Shown: positions 27,090-36,391, numbered from the stretch's first letter. The stretch: DNA of 64,000 nucleotides from Cellulomonas dongxiuzhuiae (GCF_018623035.1 NZ_CP076023.1:2604001-2668000); one strand, 5' to 3'. Program-made: numbers and translations. The notes: generated from the sequence alone by a model not told the origin.

Positions 27090-27989
27090 TCAGCCGCGGG
27101 GGATCCGCGCCGTGGCGTGCTCGGCGAGCGTGCGCAGCACGGCCCGGTCCCGCGCGGCGGCGGCCCGCGGCAGCAGCGTGAGGGCGTGCGCCCGTGACGT
27201 CAGGTGCGCCCGGGCCGCGCGTGCCGCGCGCGGCCAGCCGACCCGATCCATCTGCGCGGCCGCCTGCCGGAAGTACTCACGCTCGCCACGGAAGCGCCGG
27301 CCGTCGGCGAGCTGCTCCATGGACGCGCTGGCGTCGTGCCGGCGGTACGCGAAGCACACCTCGGGCTCGATGAGCAGCGAGCCGCCGTCGGCGACGACGT
27401 CGATGACCAGCGCCAGGTCCTGGATGATCGGCAGGTCGTCACGGAAGTCGTGCGACTGCAGCGCGTCGCGGCGGAACGCCAGCGACGGCCAGTACATCCA
27501 GTTCCCCGTGAGGAGGCTCGCGGCCAGCGTCTCGCCCTGCACGAGGCGGCGGCCGCGGCCGCGCGGCATGATGAGGTGCTGCTTGACGTGGTCCACGAGC
27601 GTGCGCGCGGGCCGCCCCGCGCTGTCGACGACGAGCACGCCGGGCTGGATGATCGTCGCCCCGGGCACCTCGCGGTGTGCACGGGACACCACCCGCACGT
27701 AGTTCGGGAGCAGCAGGTCGTCGCACCCGAGCACGACGACGCGGTCGTGCTGCGCCAGCTGTGCGCACCGGCGGAAGTTGCCCGTGATGCCGAGGTTGAC
27801 CTCGTTGCGCACGTACGTGACGCGCGCGTCGTCCAGCGTGCTGAACCACTGCGCGACGGCGGGGTCCGGGTACGCGTCGTCGACGACCGTGAGGACCCAG
27901 TCGTCGTCGTCCTGCGCGAGCACGCTGCGGACGGTCTGCTGCAGCATGCCGAGCTCGCCCCAGAACGGCACGAGGACCTCGAGCGGCAT
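27090..27989 (-). CDS. GT2 family glycosyltransferase
   Basis: 299 residues. GT-A fold: LEVLVPFWGELGMLQQTVRSVL at the N-terminus, VVDDAYPDPA, and VVLGCDDLLLPNYV with a CDD metal motif instead of the common DXD. The acceptor-side signature DLPIIQDLALVIDVVADGG is present. The C-terminus is helical and Arg/Ala-rich. GGAAGG precedes the ATG. It follows the DUF2142 membrane gene 48 bases downstream in the same direction, so the two may form an operon. Sugar and acceptor unknown. Confidence 0.8.
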   Translation of the reverse strand: MPLEVLVPFWGELGMLQQTVRSVLAQDDDDWVLTVVDDAYPDPAVAQWFSTLDDARVTYVRNEVNLGITGNFRRCAQLAQHDRVVVLGCDDLLLPNYVRVVSRAHREVPGATIIQPGVLVVDSAGRPARTLVDHVKQHLIMPRGRGRRLVQGETLAASLLTGNWMYWPSLAFRRDALQSHDFRDDLPIIQDLALVIDVVADGGSLLIEPEVCFAYRRHDASASMEQLADGRRFRGEREYFRQAAAQMDRVGWPRAARAARAHLTSRAHALTLLPRAAAARDRAVLRTLAEHATARIPRG

Positions 27990-28037
27990 GATGACCTTCC
28001 GACGGCGGGACGGGTGACTGCGGCGCTCGGCCGTGGC

Positions 28038-30152
28038 TCAGAGGTAGTAGTGCCGGACCACCACGGCGACCGAGAGCGCGTGCAGCACGGCGACCGCAGC
28101 GAGCAGGATGCCCGACGCGACCGGCGCTGTCGACGCACGGCGGCGGAACCGCTCGGCGAGCAGCACGGGAAGCGCCAGGAGGGCTGGCGTGATCAGCAGC
28201 ACGTAGCGGCCCTGCAGCAGGTCGGTGCGCCCGGACGACGCGAAGAACAGGTACTCGACCACGTACATCCCCAGAACGGCGCCCACGGCGGCGCTCAGGC
28301 ACAGGAGGATCAGCGCGTCCAGGCGCCGCGCCTCCTCGTCGCGACGGTGACGCTCCCGCACGACGAGCACCGTCCAGGCGACGACCGCGAGCGCCACGAC
28401 CACGTACGTCCCGAAGACGATGTCGTAGACGACGTTCGGCAGGGGCGTGTTCACCCAGCCGAAGTCTCCCCAGAACTGCCGGATCCACAGTCCGCGCGCC
28501 TCGCCCAGCTCCGGGTCGTACTGGGTGGCGAGGTAGGTCACGAGGTCGCGCGCCCCGTCGTCCGGGGACTGCGGGAACCCGAGGCTGGAGTTGAGGCCCA
28601 GGAGCCGCGACGCCACCAGCCACACGCCGTAGGTCAGCGCCACGCCCGCCGCCGCGAGCAGGGGCTCGACCACGAGGGTGCGGACGTCACGCACCCGGTA
28701 CCGGACCTTGCCGAGCAGCCAGCCGACGGCCACGGGGACGACGATGATCGCCGCGAACGGCTTGCCCAGGGCGCCCGCGCCGGCGGCCGCGCCCGCCGCG
28801 AGCATGAGCCACGGCGCGCGCGCCGAGCGCACCATCCGGGCCGCGAGCCACAGCGCCGCGAAACCGGCCGTGATCACCCAGGCGTCGTTGTTCACGATCG
28901 CGAACTGGTGCGCCACCATGGGCTGGAGCGCGACGGCCCCGGTCAGGAACGCCTGCGGCCAGCGCCGACCGCCGAAGACCTCACCCGCGAACGCCCACGC
29001 CAGGACCACCGCCAGCGCACCGAGAGCGACGGACCAGAGCCGGACGGCCTGGACCTGGCTCACGGTGTCGTCGGGTGCGAGCGCGTAGAACGCCGCAGCC
29101 GGGCCGTAGTAGGCCGGCGGGTAGGACGCCGCGGCGCCCGTGCCGTCGGACCGCACGCCGGCGTCGGTGTCGGTGTCGCGCAGCTCCTCGACGGCGTCGG
29201 GCCCGAAGTCAGGACGGTCGGAGGGGCGGTGCGACGACACGTGCATGCCCTCGGAGGCCACCTCCAGCGAGTCCGAGTACGCGCCGTACCGGTGGTCCTC
29301 GGTCGCCCAGTCGGGCAGGCGGCCCTCCTCGGCGATGAACTGCGCGTTCGCGAAGTGAGCGCCCTCGTCCATCCCCTGCAAGGGCGGGACGAGCGTCGCC
29401 CACAGGAGCCCGCGGACGACGACGAGGGCGACGACGGCCACGAGGCCCCAGCGTGGGCGCAGGACCAGCAACGCGACGGCACCGGCCGCCGCGAGCACGA
29501 GCAGCACCAGCCCCACGGGCGTTCCCCACGGCCCGGCGTAGTCGGCCATCCGGTCGACCACGAGCGCGAGACGCGCCGCGCCCGGCTCCGCCTCGCCGTA
29601 GCGCGTGACGATCGCGTCGACGCCGGTCTGCGACTCCCACAGCGACGGCCCAACCACGCTGCCGGGAGCGAGGGACAGGTCCAGCCGGTACGTCCGGCCG
29701 TCGCTGTCCGCGAGCGGGTCGAGGACCAGGACGGGCACGGCCTCGTTGTCCGGGATGTCGTCGCACGGCGTCTGCGACGACCCGAGCACGTCGTCGCCGT
29801 CGCTCAGGGTGGCCACGAGCGTGCAGTCGATGGAACCCATGTACGTCGCGAGCACCAGGTCGATGCGGCTCAGTCCGTCGTCCTGCGCCGTGACCCGGTA
29901 GCTCCGCCCCTCGTCCGGCAGGACCGGCTCCTGCGGACGCGCCAGGTCGAAGTGCTCGGTCACGTCGGCACGCACCGGCTCGGTCGGCATCGCCAGGCCG
30001 ACGGCTCCCAGGACCACGACGGCGAGCGCCACCAGGGCGGCCGGCCACCGGCGGCGACGACCGCTCGCCGTCTCCCCTGTGCCGTGACCGGTCGTCGTCG
30101 CGGCCACGGCCACGTCGTCGGTCGTCGCCGGACCGCCTGCGACCTCGTGCAC
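28038..30152 (-). CDS. DUF2142 multi-pass membrane protein
   Basis: 704 residues. After a short cytosolic N-terminus there is a helix (residues 36-55), a roughly 150-residue extracytoplasmic beta-rich domain, and then about eleven membrane helices that match DUF2142, a GT-C-like family common in polysaccharide loci. The loop after the second helix contains LQGMDEGAHFANAQFIAEEG, whose Asp-Glu pair resembles the catalytic acidic loop of GT-C enzymes. I start at the GTG at 30152, which has GGGAGG nine bases upstream. Probably transfers a sugar from a polyprenyl carrier outside the membrane (inference). Confidence 0.75.
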   Translation of the reverse strand: MHEVAGGPATTDDVAVAATTTGHGTGETASGRRRRWPAALVALAVVVLGAVGLAMPTEPVRADVTEHFDLARPQEPVLPDEGRSYRVTAQDDGLSRIDLVLATYMGSIDCTLVATLSDGDDVLGSSQTPCDDIPDNEAVPVLVLDPLADSDGRTYRLDLSLAPGSVVGPSLWESQTGVDAIVTRYGEAEPGAARLALVVDRMADYAGPWGTPVGLVLLVLAAAGAVALLVLRPRWGLVAVVALVVVRGLLWATLVPPLQGMDEGAHFANAQFIAEEGRLPDWATEDHRYGAYSDSLEVASEGMHVSSHRPSDRPDFGPDAVEELRDTDTDAGVRSDGTGAAASYPPAYYGPAAAFYALAPDDTVSQVQAVRLWSVALGALAVVLAWAFAGEVFGGRRWPQAFLTGAVALQPMVAHQFAIVNNDAWVITAGFAALWLAARMVRSARAPWLMLAAGAAAGAGALGKPFAAIIVVPVAVGWLLGKVRYRVRDVRTLVVEPLLAAAGVALTYGVWLVASRLLGLNSSLGFPQSPDDGARDLVTYLATQYDPELGEARGLWIRQFWGDFGWVNTPLPNVVYDIVFGTYVVVALAVVAWTVLVVRERHRRDEEARRLDALILLCLSAAVGAVLGMYVVEYLFFASSGRTDLLQGRYVLLITPALLALPVLLAERFRRRASTAPVASGILLAAVAVLHALSVAVVVRHYYL

Positions 30153-30245
30153 GCCGTGCTCCCTCCCGCGCGGCCCGGCCGGGCCGACACGGAGCAGGAT
30201 TCTCCCACAGAGCCGGCGTGCGCTCGGCACGGCGCCGTCCGCGGG

Positions 30246-30251
30246 TAGACT
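30246..30251 (+). promoter_or_regulatory. -10 element TAGACT, leaderless promoter
   Basis: TAGACT ends six bases before the GTG at 30258. Confidence 0.55.
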
Positions 30252-30257
30252 CCCGAC

Positions 30258-30992
30258 GTGCCCACGCCAGAACGCCTCCTCGTCGTGCTGCCCGCGTGGA
30301 ACGAAGAGATCACGCTCCCGGCCGTGCTCGCCGAGATCCGCGCCGCGGTCCCGGACGCGGGCGTGCTCGTCGTGTCCGACGGCTCTACCGACCGCACGGC
30401 GGTGGTGGCACTGGAGGCTGGTGCGGCCGTCCTCGACCTGCCGATCAACCTCGGTGTGGGCGGAGCGATGCGGGCCGGTTTCAGGTACGCGCTCGCCAAC
30501 GGCTACCCGCGTGTCGTGCAGGTCGACGCGGACGGCCAGCACGACCCGACGGAGATCGTCCGGCTGCTCGACGTCGCGGCGGCGGAGGGGGCCGACGTGG
30601 TCATCGGGGCCCGCTTCGCCGGAGCCGGCGCCTACCAGGCCCGCGGGCCCCGGCGGTGGGCGATGCGCGTGCTGTCGACGACGCTGTCCCGGCTCGTCGG
30701 GACCCGGCTCACCGACACCACCTCCGGCTTCAAGCTGTCGGGTCCGCGGGCCGTGCGCCTGTTCGCGCAGGAGTACCCGGCCGAGTACCTGGGCGACACC
30801 GTGGAGTCGCTCGTCATCGCGCACCGCGCCGGCCTCGTGGTCCGGCAGGCGCCCGTGGCGATGCGGCCGCGGGCGGGCGGCGCGCCGTCGCACGGCCCGT
30901 GGCGTGCCGGGGTCTTCCTCGCCCGTGCCGGTCTGGCACTCGCCGTCGCGCTGTCCCGGCCGGCCCCCCGACCGGTGAGGACGAGCGCATGA
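30258..30992 (+). CDS. GT2 glycosyltransferase, DPM/DPG synthase-like
   Basis: 244 residues. RLLVVLPAWNEEITLPAVL, VVSDGSTDRT and VVQVDADGQHDPTEIV are hallmarks of polyprenyl-phosphate sugar transferases (dolichyl-phosphate-mannose-synthase-like); ADTTSGFKLSG-type region DTTSGFKLSGPRAV follows. No membrane domain, so it belongs to the soluble class. The ATGA overlap with a DUF2304 membrane protein suggests that the two proteins pair at the membrane and make a polyprenyl-phosphate sugar for GT-C enzymes such as the nearby DUF2142 protein. Confidence 0.83.
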   Translation: MPTPERLLVVLPAWNEEITLPAVLAEIRAAVPDAGVLVVSDGSTDRTAVVALEAGAAVLDLPINLGVGGAMRAGFRYALANGYPRVVQVDADGQHDPTEIVRLLDVAAAEGADVVIGARFAGAGAYQARGPRRWAMRVLSTTLSRLVGTRLTDTTSGFKLSGPRAVRLFAQEYPAEYLGDTVESLVIAHRAGLVVRQAPVAMRPRAGGAPSHGPWRAGVFLARAGLALAVALSRPAPRPVRTSA

Positions 30993-31420
30993 GCGGCTAC
31001 CTGTTCGCGGTGGCGCTCTCGGTCGTCGTGCTCCTCTTCATCGTCCAGCTCCTGCGCCGACGCCGTCTGCGTGAAAAGTACGCCGGGATCTGGCTCGTCG
31101 TGTCCCTGGCGATCATCGTGCTGGCACTCTTCCCCGGCCTCGCGGTCGCCCTGGCGCGCGTGGTCGGCGTGGAGACACCCTCGAACCTGCTCTTCGCGAC
31201 GTCCCTCGGCGTGCTCCTCCTCGTCACGGTCCAGCTCAGCACCGAGGTGTCCGGCCTCGAGGAGGAGACCCGCACGCTCGCTGAGGCGTCCGCGCTGCTC
31301 GCCGAGCGGCTGACCCACGTGGAGCGATGGGTCGACGGCGACGCCCATCGGCAGGAGTCGTGGGACGCCGCGGCGCCAGACGCCGGTGCGGAGCACCCCG
31401 AGCGGAGCCCAGGGGACTGA
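30989..31420 (+). CDS. DUF2304 membrane protein
   Basis: 143 residues with three hydrophobic segments in the first 85 (LFAVALSVVVLLFIVQLL; IWLVVSLAIIVLALFPGL; LLFATSLGVLLLVTVQL), then an acidic coiled-coil-like tail (EVSGLEEETRTLAEASALLAE cut: heptads from residue 88 to 110). DUF2304 proteins are usual companions of GT2 polyprenyl-phosphate glycosyltransferases, and the start codon here overlaps that gene (ATGA). Likely a membrane anchor or flippase-like partner. Confidence 0.83.
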   Translation: MSGYLFAVALSVVVLLFIVQLLRRRRLREKYAGIWLVVSLAIIVLALFPGLAVALARVVGVETPSNLLFATSLGVLLLVTVQLSTEVSGLEEETRTLAEASALLAERLTHVERWVDGDAHRQESWDAAAPDAGAEHPERSPGD

Positions 31421-31460
31421 CCGACCCCGTCGGCACCGGCCCCGCCCTCCGGCACCGTAA

Positions 31461-31476
31461 GACGACCCTGGTCGTC
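31461..31476. terminator. Hairpin between convergent genes
   Basis: GACGACC-CT-GGTCGTC, effectively a 6-bp stem with a 4-base loop, abutting the stop codon of the minus-strand gene. Confidence 0.35.
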
Positions 31477-32350
31477 AGATCGAGCGGCCGGGGAACATCT
31501 CGGGCGCCGTCCGTCCACCCAGTCCGTGCACCGCCCCGCGCGCCATGGTCCGCAGGCGCTCGAGCCGGGGCGGCTCCACCAGTGCGACAGTCAGGGCCCA
31601 GTACGCCAGGATCGCAACGGCGGTCACGGCCCAGCGCGGGTCGCGACGAGCGTGCTCGCGGAGCATCACCACGGTGTTGCGACCCACCCAGTACAGACGC
31701 CACGTCGCGTGGTGGGTCGCACGCAGGGTGAACGGTCCCCACCCGTACCAGCGCGTGTCGCCGAGGCTGTGGTTGATGCGGATGCGCTTGTCCTGCACGA
31801 CCCGCCACCCGGCAGCACGGACCCGCAGGCAGAGCTCCTGGTCGACGCAGTCGACGAAGAAGTCGTCACGGAACCCGCCGACCTCCTCGACGACGGACCG
31901 TCGCGCCAGCATGCCTGACGTGATGATGACCGCCATGTCGGCCACGTCGTCGCGCAGCCGCGTGCGGGGGTCCAGGTACCGGCTCTCCGCGACGGACCAG
32001 GGCGCGGGCCCCGCCAGACCGACCCGGTCGTCCTGGTGCATCACGGCGACGAGACCCTGGACCACGCCCGGGTCCAGCAGCGAGTCCTGGTCCATGAAGA
32101 GGACGAAGTCGCTGTCGGGCGCGGCGGCGACGCCCAGGTTCAGCGCGGCGGCCAGCCCCAGGTTGCGGCCGTTCGCGATGACGGTGAGCCCGTCGCCGGG
32201 GGTGAGGTACGCGTCCGCGCCGACCGCACCGGCGGGCGTGTTGTCCACGACCACGACGGCGTCCACCTGCACGCGCAGGCCGGCCACCACGTCTCGGAGG
32301 TGGTCGTCCGGGCAGTACGCCGTCATGACGGCGACGACGCGGTCAGCCAC
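31475..32350 (-). CDS. GT2 rhamnosyltransferase-like protein
   Basis: 291 residues. Resembles the RfbF/WbbL-type rhamnosyltransferases: VVAVMTAYCPDDHLRDVV, VVVDNTPAGA, FVLFMDQDSLLDPGVV (DQD metal motif), VGGFRDDFFVDCVDQELCLRVRAAGWRV, and a C-terminal region with YWVGRNTVVMLREHARRD. Its GTG start overlaps the rmlD stop by eight bases, so it is co-translated with the enzyme that completes dTDP-rhamnose; this supports dTDP-rhamnose as donor. Confidence 0.82.
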   Translation of the reverse strand: MADRVVAVMTAYCPDDHLRDVVAGLRVQVDAVVVVDNTPAGAVGADAYLTPGDGLTVIANGRNLGLAAALNLGVAAAPDSDFVLFMDQDSLLDPGVVQGLVAVMHQDDRVGLAGPAPWSVAESRYLDPRTRLRDDVADMAVIITSGMLARRSVVEEVGGFRDDFFVDCVDQELCLRVRAAGWRVVQDKRIRINHSLGDTRWYGWGPFTLRATHHATWRLYWVGRNTVVMLREHARRDPRWAVTAVAILAYWALTVALVEPPRLERLRTMARGAVHGLGGRTAPEMFPGRSI

Positions 32351-33191
32351 CCAGCACCGCCGCCGACGCCAGCGCCCAGCGCCCCTCCCACTCCCCGATC
32401 GGCTCCACACCGGCCGCACGGAGCGCGTCGTGACCGAGCACCGAGTACGCGGGGCGCGGCGCAGGACGGACGAACCCCTCGCTCGTCGTCGGACGGACGA
32501 TCTCGGGGTCCATGCCGGCGGCAGCGACGACGGAGCGCGCGAAACCGAACCACGACGTGCTCCCCGCGGACGTGCCGTGATAGGTCCCGGCCGGCACCTG
32601 CGCCTCGACCAGGCGAAGGACCAGGTCGGCGAGGTCGACCGTCCAGGTGGGCTGCCCGACCTGGTCGTCGACCACGTCGAGACCGCCCCGCTCGGCGGCG
32701 ACGCGGGCGATCGTCCTCGGGAAGCACGGCCCGTGCTCGCCGTAGAGCCACGCCGTCCGGACCACGAGGTGATCGGGCAGCTCGGCGCGCACGGCCCACT
32801 CCCCGGCCGCCTTCGTGCGACCGTAGGCGGACACGGGCCGCATCGGGGCGTCCTCGGCGTACGGCTGCTGCGCGTCGCCGGCCAGGACGTAGTCCGTGGA
32901 GACCTGGACCATCCGCGCACCTGCCAGCCGGCACTCGCGCGCCAGCAGTCCCGGGCCCGTCGCGTTCACCGCGAACGCCGAGCCCTCCTGCTCCTCGGCG
33001 GCGTCCACGGCGGTCCAGGCCGCGCAGTTGACGACGATGTCAACACCTTCGAACAGCGGCCGCGCTTGCTCCGGCGCCGTGATGTCGAGCCGGTCCCGAT
33101 CCACACCGAGGACGTCGTGCCCCGCCGCCGACACCACGCCCACGAGGTCCGTGCCCAGCATCCCGTTCGCTCCGACGACCAGCCACCTCAC
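32343..33191 (-). CDS. rmlD: dTDP-4-dehydrorhamnose reductase
   Basis: Last step of dTDP-L-rhamnose synthesis. 282 residues, usual length. NAD(P) loop LVVGANGMLGTDLV, then VNCAAWTAVDAAE, VSTDYVLAGD and the catalytic YxxxK in SAYGRTKAAGEW are all RmlD marks. The GTG start has GGAAGGGG nine bases upstream and a TAGGCT -10 box at 33229-33234. Operon with the rhamnosyltransferase-like gene. Confidence 0.95.
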   Translation of the reverse strand: MRWLVVGANGMLGTDLVGVVSAAGHDVLGVDRDRLDITAPEQARPLFEGVDIVVNCAAWTAVDAAEEQEGSAFAVNATGPGLLARECRLAGARMVQVSTDYVLAGDAQQPYAEDAPMRPVSAYGRTKAAGEWAVRAELPDHLVVRTAWLYGEHGPCFPRTIARVAAERGGLDVVDDQVGQPTWTVDLADLVLRLVEAQVPAGTYHGTSAGSTSWFGFARSVVAAAGMDPEIVRPTTSEGFVRPAPRPAYSVLGHDALRAAGVEPIGEWEGRWALASAAVLGG

Positions 33192-33228
33192 GACGCGCAA
33201 CCCCTTCCACCACCGGCTCGGACACGTC

Positions 33229-33234
33229 AGCCTA
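33229..33234 (-). promoter_or_regulatory. -10 element TAGGCT for rmlD
   Basis: TAGGCT on the minus strand, 37 bases upstream of the rmlD start, leaving a leader of about 30 bases with a ribosome site. Confidence 0.45.
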
Positions 33235-33341
33235 GCCGCCCGGGCCTGCGGACAGGGCGTCCGGCGGGGTGCATAGAGGACGTACCGGGCGATCGCGTGC
33301 GACACGCGCGACGACGCCGTCGGCGTCGACGACCCGGCGGT

Positions 33342-33347
33342 TAGCGT
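33342..33347 (+). promoter_or_regulatory. -10 element TAGCGT for the lipoprotein operon
   Basis: TAGCGT, 34 bases before the ATG at 33382. Confidence 0.4.
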
Positions 33348-33381
33348 GAGGTGCACCCGTGCCTGATCGGAGACCCGCCGC

Positions 33382-33975
33382 ATGCCCCCCACGCCCCCGT
33401 CGCCCCGCCCGCCGCGCGCGCTGATCGTCGGCGCCGTGCTCGCGGCGACGGCCGCCTGCACCACGGGGACGCCCGGAGACGACACCGGCACCCGCACCCC
33501 CACGTCGACGGTACAGGCGACCACCGGGCCGACGGCAGCGGACCCGGGGACGACCGGTGACGACGTCACCGACGGCGCGTCGCCCCCGGCCACGGACGGG
33601 ACGACGGGCGGCGACGGGGCGGACGCCGACGCAGGCGGTGGGCACGGCGGTACCGCCGCCACGGGGGTTGCGACGGCCACGTCGCCTGTCGCGGTCACGC
33701 TGACCATCTCGGGTTGGGCCGGCGACCGCGCCGTCGTGTCCGGCTACGCCGAGGTGGTCGAGCGCGGCGGCACGTGCCGCGCCACGCTGACCCGGCCCGG
33801 TGCTGCCGACATCGTCGTCGAGTCCCCCGCCGTGACGGACGTCGCCACGACGTCGTGCAGCGTCGAGGTGCCGGGCAGCCGGCTGGCGGCGGGCGCCTGG
33901 TCCGTCACGCTGCAGTACGGGTCCGCAGCCCACGAGGGCATCTCCACGGCCGCGACCCTCGAGGTGCCGGCATGA
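33382..33975 (+). CDS. Putative lipoprotein with Thr/Gly-rich linker
   Basis: 197 residues, no recognised family. Signal peptide with lipobox TAAC (Cys 26), then about 70 residues of Thr/Asp/Gly-rich linker, then a compact C-terminal domain of about 90 residues (PVAVTLTISGWAGDRAVVSGYAE and after) with two cysteines that could pair. The fold is probably a beta-sandwich. The ATG of the next gene overlaps its stop (ATGA), so it is made with the large repeat protein and may anchor it or display a related domain. Confidence 0.75.
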   Translation: MPPTPPSPRPPRALIVGAVLAATAACTTGTPGDDTGTRTPTSTVQATTGPTAADPGTTGDDVTDGASPPATDGTTGGDGADADAGGGHGGTAATGVATATSPVAVTLTISGWAGDRAVVSGYAEVVERGGTCRATLTRPGAADIVVESPAVTDVATTSCSVEVPGSRLAAGAWSVTLQYGSAAHEGISTAATLEVPA

Positions 33976-36323
33976 CGCGGCACGGCCTGCGGGCCTTCCT
34001 GACGATCGGGCTCGCGTTCGTGGCGACCGTCGTGGGCGTCATGACGACCGGCGCCCCGCCGGCCGCAGCCGCCGACCTCACGCGGTTCGACCCCGGGTAC
34101 ATCATCAGCGACCAGGCGTTCTGGGCGAGCGGCACCATGTCGCGGTCGGACGTGCAGCACTTCCTCGACCAGAAGGGTGCCGATTGCGTGCCCGCGACAG
34201 GGAGCACGTGCCTGCGCGGCTACACCGAGACGACGACGTCCCGCGCCACGACCGAGCGCTGCGCCGCCTACGCGGGCGCCGCTGGCGAGAGCGCAGCCGC
34301 GATCATCGTCAAGGTCGCGAGCGCGTGCGGCATCAACCCGCAGGTGCTGCTCGTGACCCTCCAGAAGGAGCAGGGCCTCGTCACCGCGCGCACCGGCAAG
34401 CCCGCCGCGACGTACCAGAAGGCGATGGGCTTCGGCTGCCCGGACACCGCCGCCTGCGACGCGAAGTACTACGGCTTCTTCAACCAGGTCTACTCCGCGG
34501 CGTCGCAGTTCAGGAACTACGCCGCGAACCCCACCCGCTACGCGCACCAGGCCGGCCTGGTGAACAACGTGCGCTTCCACCCGGACGCCGGGTGCGGCAC
34601 CTCACCCGTGCACATCCGCAACCAGGCAACGGCGGGACTGTACAACTACACGCCGTACCAGCCGAACGCGGCGTCGCTGGCAGCCGGCTACGGCACCGGC
34701 AACGCCTGCTCGTCGTACGGCAACCGCAACTTCTACGCCTACTTCACCGACTGGTTCGGCTCGCCGGTGGGCAGCCCACCCTTCGGCTTCCTCGACTCCG
34801 TCACCGTGTCCGGCCAGACGGTCACCGCGACCGGCTGGGCCATCGACCCCGACACGGACGACCCGATAACCGTGCACCTCTATGTCGGCGCCGACGCCCG
34901 TTCCTTCCGGGCCGACGTCTCGCGCCCCGACGTCGACGCGGTCTACCGCCGCGGTGACCGGCACGGGTACGTCGCGGCGATGGACGCGCCCCCGGGACGC
35001 CACGAGGCGTGCGCGTGGGCCCTCAACACGGACGCGACGTCGGGCAACACACTCCTCGGGTGCCGGTCCGTCGACGTGCCGAACCCCATGCGCGGCGTCG
35101 TCGACACCGTCGCGCCGGAGGCCAGCGGCGTCACCGTGACCGGCTGGGCGTACGACCCCGACTCCCCCGCCATCTCCTCGACGGTCCGGGTGACGGTCGA
35201 CGGGGTGCCGACGGCCGTGGTGGCCGACGTGCCCCGCGTCGACGTCGACGCGGCGTACGGTGTCGGCGCGTTCCACGGCTTCCATGTGCGCGTGCCTGCC
35301 GCGCCGGGCCCGCGCACGGTCTGCGTCGTCGCGCTGAAGGCGGCACCCGGGGTGGACCTCACGCTTGGCTGCCGTCAGGTGACGGTGGTCAACAAGGACC
35401 CGCACGGCTGGATCGACTCGGTCACGACGACTGCCACCGGCATCACCGTGACGGGCTGGGCGCTCGACCCCGACACGGACGACCCGATCGCGGTGCACGT
35501 CTACGTCGACTCCGCGAGCAGCGCACACCTCGCGAACGGTCACCGTCCCGACCTCAGCGCACGGTTCGGCCGGGGCCCCGCGCACGGCTTCTCGGTCACC
35601 GTGCCGGCCACGCCGGGCACCCACCGGCTGTGCGTCTACGCCATCAACGCGACGCCCGGGCACAACCCTCAGCTCGAGTGCCGCACGGTCGAGGTGCGCG
35701 ACAGCGCGCCGTTCGGCTGGATCGACTCGGTCGAGGTGACTTCAACCGGCGTCACCGTGACGGGCTGGGCGATGGACCCGGACACCGCGGGACCGATCGA
35801 CGTGCACGTCTACGTCGACTCGGCGGCCCGCGCCGTCCGGGCCGACCGCCCGCGCCCGGACCTCGTCCCGGTCCACGCGAACGGCGCCGACCACGGCTAC
35901 ACGGCCACCGTGCCCACGACACCGGGACAGCGCCGTGTGTGTGTGTACGCCATCAACGCGAACGCGGGCCCCAACACGACCGTCGCGTGCTTCACGGTGA
36001 CCGTGCCCGACGGCACGCCGTTCGGCTTCATCGACTCGGTCGTTCCCGGCTCGCGCTCGGTGACGGTGACGGGCTGGGCGATCGACCCCGACACCACGGG
36101 GCCCATCGCCGTGCACGTCTACGTGGGCGCCGCCGGCACGGCGGTCGTCGCAGGGGGTGACCGGCCCGACCTCGTGCCCGTGTTCGGCCGCGGTCCCGCG
36201 CACGGCTTCTCGGCGACCGTCCCGGCCGCGCCCGGGCCGCAGGAGGTGTGCGTGTACGCGATCAACACACCCTCCGAACCGAACCCGCGGCTGTCCTGCC
36301 GTACCGTCACCGTGAGCGGCTGA
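33972..36323 (+). CDS. Secreted lysozyme-fold-like protein with five tandem repeats
   Basis: 783 residues, secreted: Sec signal peptide to about A34 (GAPPAAAADL). Residues 35-268 form a Cys-rich domain with VASACGINPQVLLVTLQKEQGL; the E133 in QKEQG sits like the catalytic Glu of lytic transglycosylases, so a peptidoglycan-cleaving or -binding role is plausible but unproven. Residues 271-783 are five repeats of about 102 residues, each with an FGxxDSV start, a VTVTGWAxDPDT core, an AHGF/HGY turn and two conserved cysteines (CVYAIN ... C). The repeats look like surface or glycan-binding modules. Coupled to the lipoprotein gene by ATGA overlap. It lies just upstream of rmlC. Confidence 0.8.
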   Translation: MTRHGLRAFLTIGLAFVATVVGVMTTGAPPAAAADLTRFDPGYIISDQAFWASGTMSRSDVQHFLDQKGADCVPATGSTCLRGYTETTTSRATTERCAAYAGAAGESAAAIIVKVASACGINPQVLLVTLQKEQGLVTARTGKPAATYQKAMGFGCPDTAACDAKYYGFFNQVYSAASQFRNYAANPTRYAHQAGLVNNVRFHPDAGCGTSPVHIRNQATAGLYNYTPYQPNAASLAAGYGTGNACSSYGNRNFYAYFTDWFGSPVGSPPFGFLDSVTVSGQTVTATGWAIDPDTDDPITVHLYVGADARSFRADVSRPDVDAVYRRGDRHGYVAAMDAPPGRHEACAWALNTDATSGNTLLGCRSVDVPNPMRGVVDTVAPEASGVTVTGWAYDPDSPAISSTVRVTVDGVPTAVVADVPRVDVDAAYGVGAFHGFHVRVPAAPGPRTVCVVALKAAPGVDLTLGCRQVTVVNKDPHGWIDSVTTTATGITVTGWALDPDTDDPIAVHVYVDSASSAHLANGHRPDLSARFGRGPAHGFSVTVPATPGTHRLCVYAINATPGHNPQLECRTVEVRDSAPFGWIDSVEVTSTGVTVTGWAMDPDTAGPIDVHVYVDSAARAVRADRPRPDLVPVHANGADHGYTATVPTTPGQRRVCVYAINANAGPNTTVACFTVTVPDGTPFGFIDSVVPGSRSVTVTGWAIDPDTTGPIAVHVYVGAAGTAVVAGGDRPDLVPVFGRGPAHGFSATVPAAPGPQEVCVYAINTPSEPNPRLSCRTVTVSG
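34782..36320 (+). repeat. Five tandem 300-bp coding repeats (GWAxDPDT modules)
   Basis: Units begin at about 34782, 35088, 35403, 35712 and 36021. Units 3-5 are closest to each other; unit 2 is the most divergent (GWAYDPDSPAIS). Each encodes about 102 residues with one cysteine pair. Confidence 0.9.
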
Positions 36324-36356
36324 ACGACCGAAGGCCGGCGGCCGCGGACCGTCGCG

Positions 36357-36362
36357 ATACCC
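36357..36362 (+). promoter_or_regulatory. -10 element TACCCT for rmlC
   Basis: TACCCT, 29 bases before the rmlC ATG, with AGGAGG at 36380-36385 in between. Confidence 0.45.
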
Positions 36363-36391
36363 TGGCGCGGCCGACCCCCAGGAGGAAACTG

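Noticed and set aside
27204..30248. A 1014-codon plus-strand open frame opposite the GT2 and DUF2142 genes
   Set aside because: His/Arg/Asp-rich shadow frame without any recognisable family.
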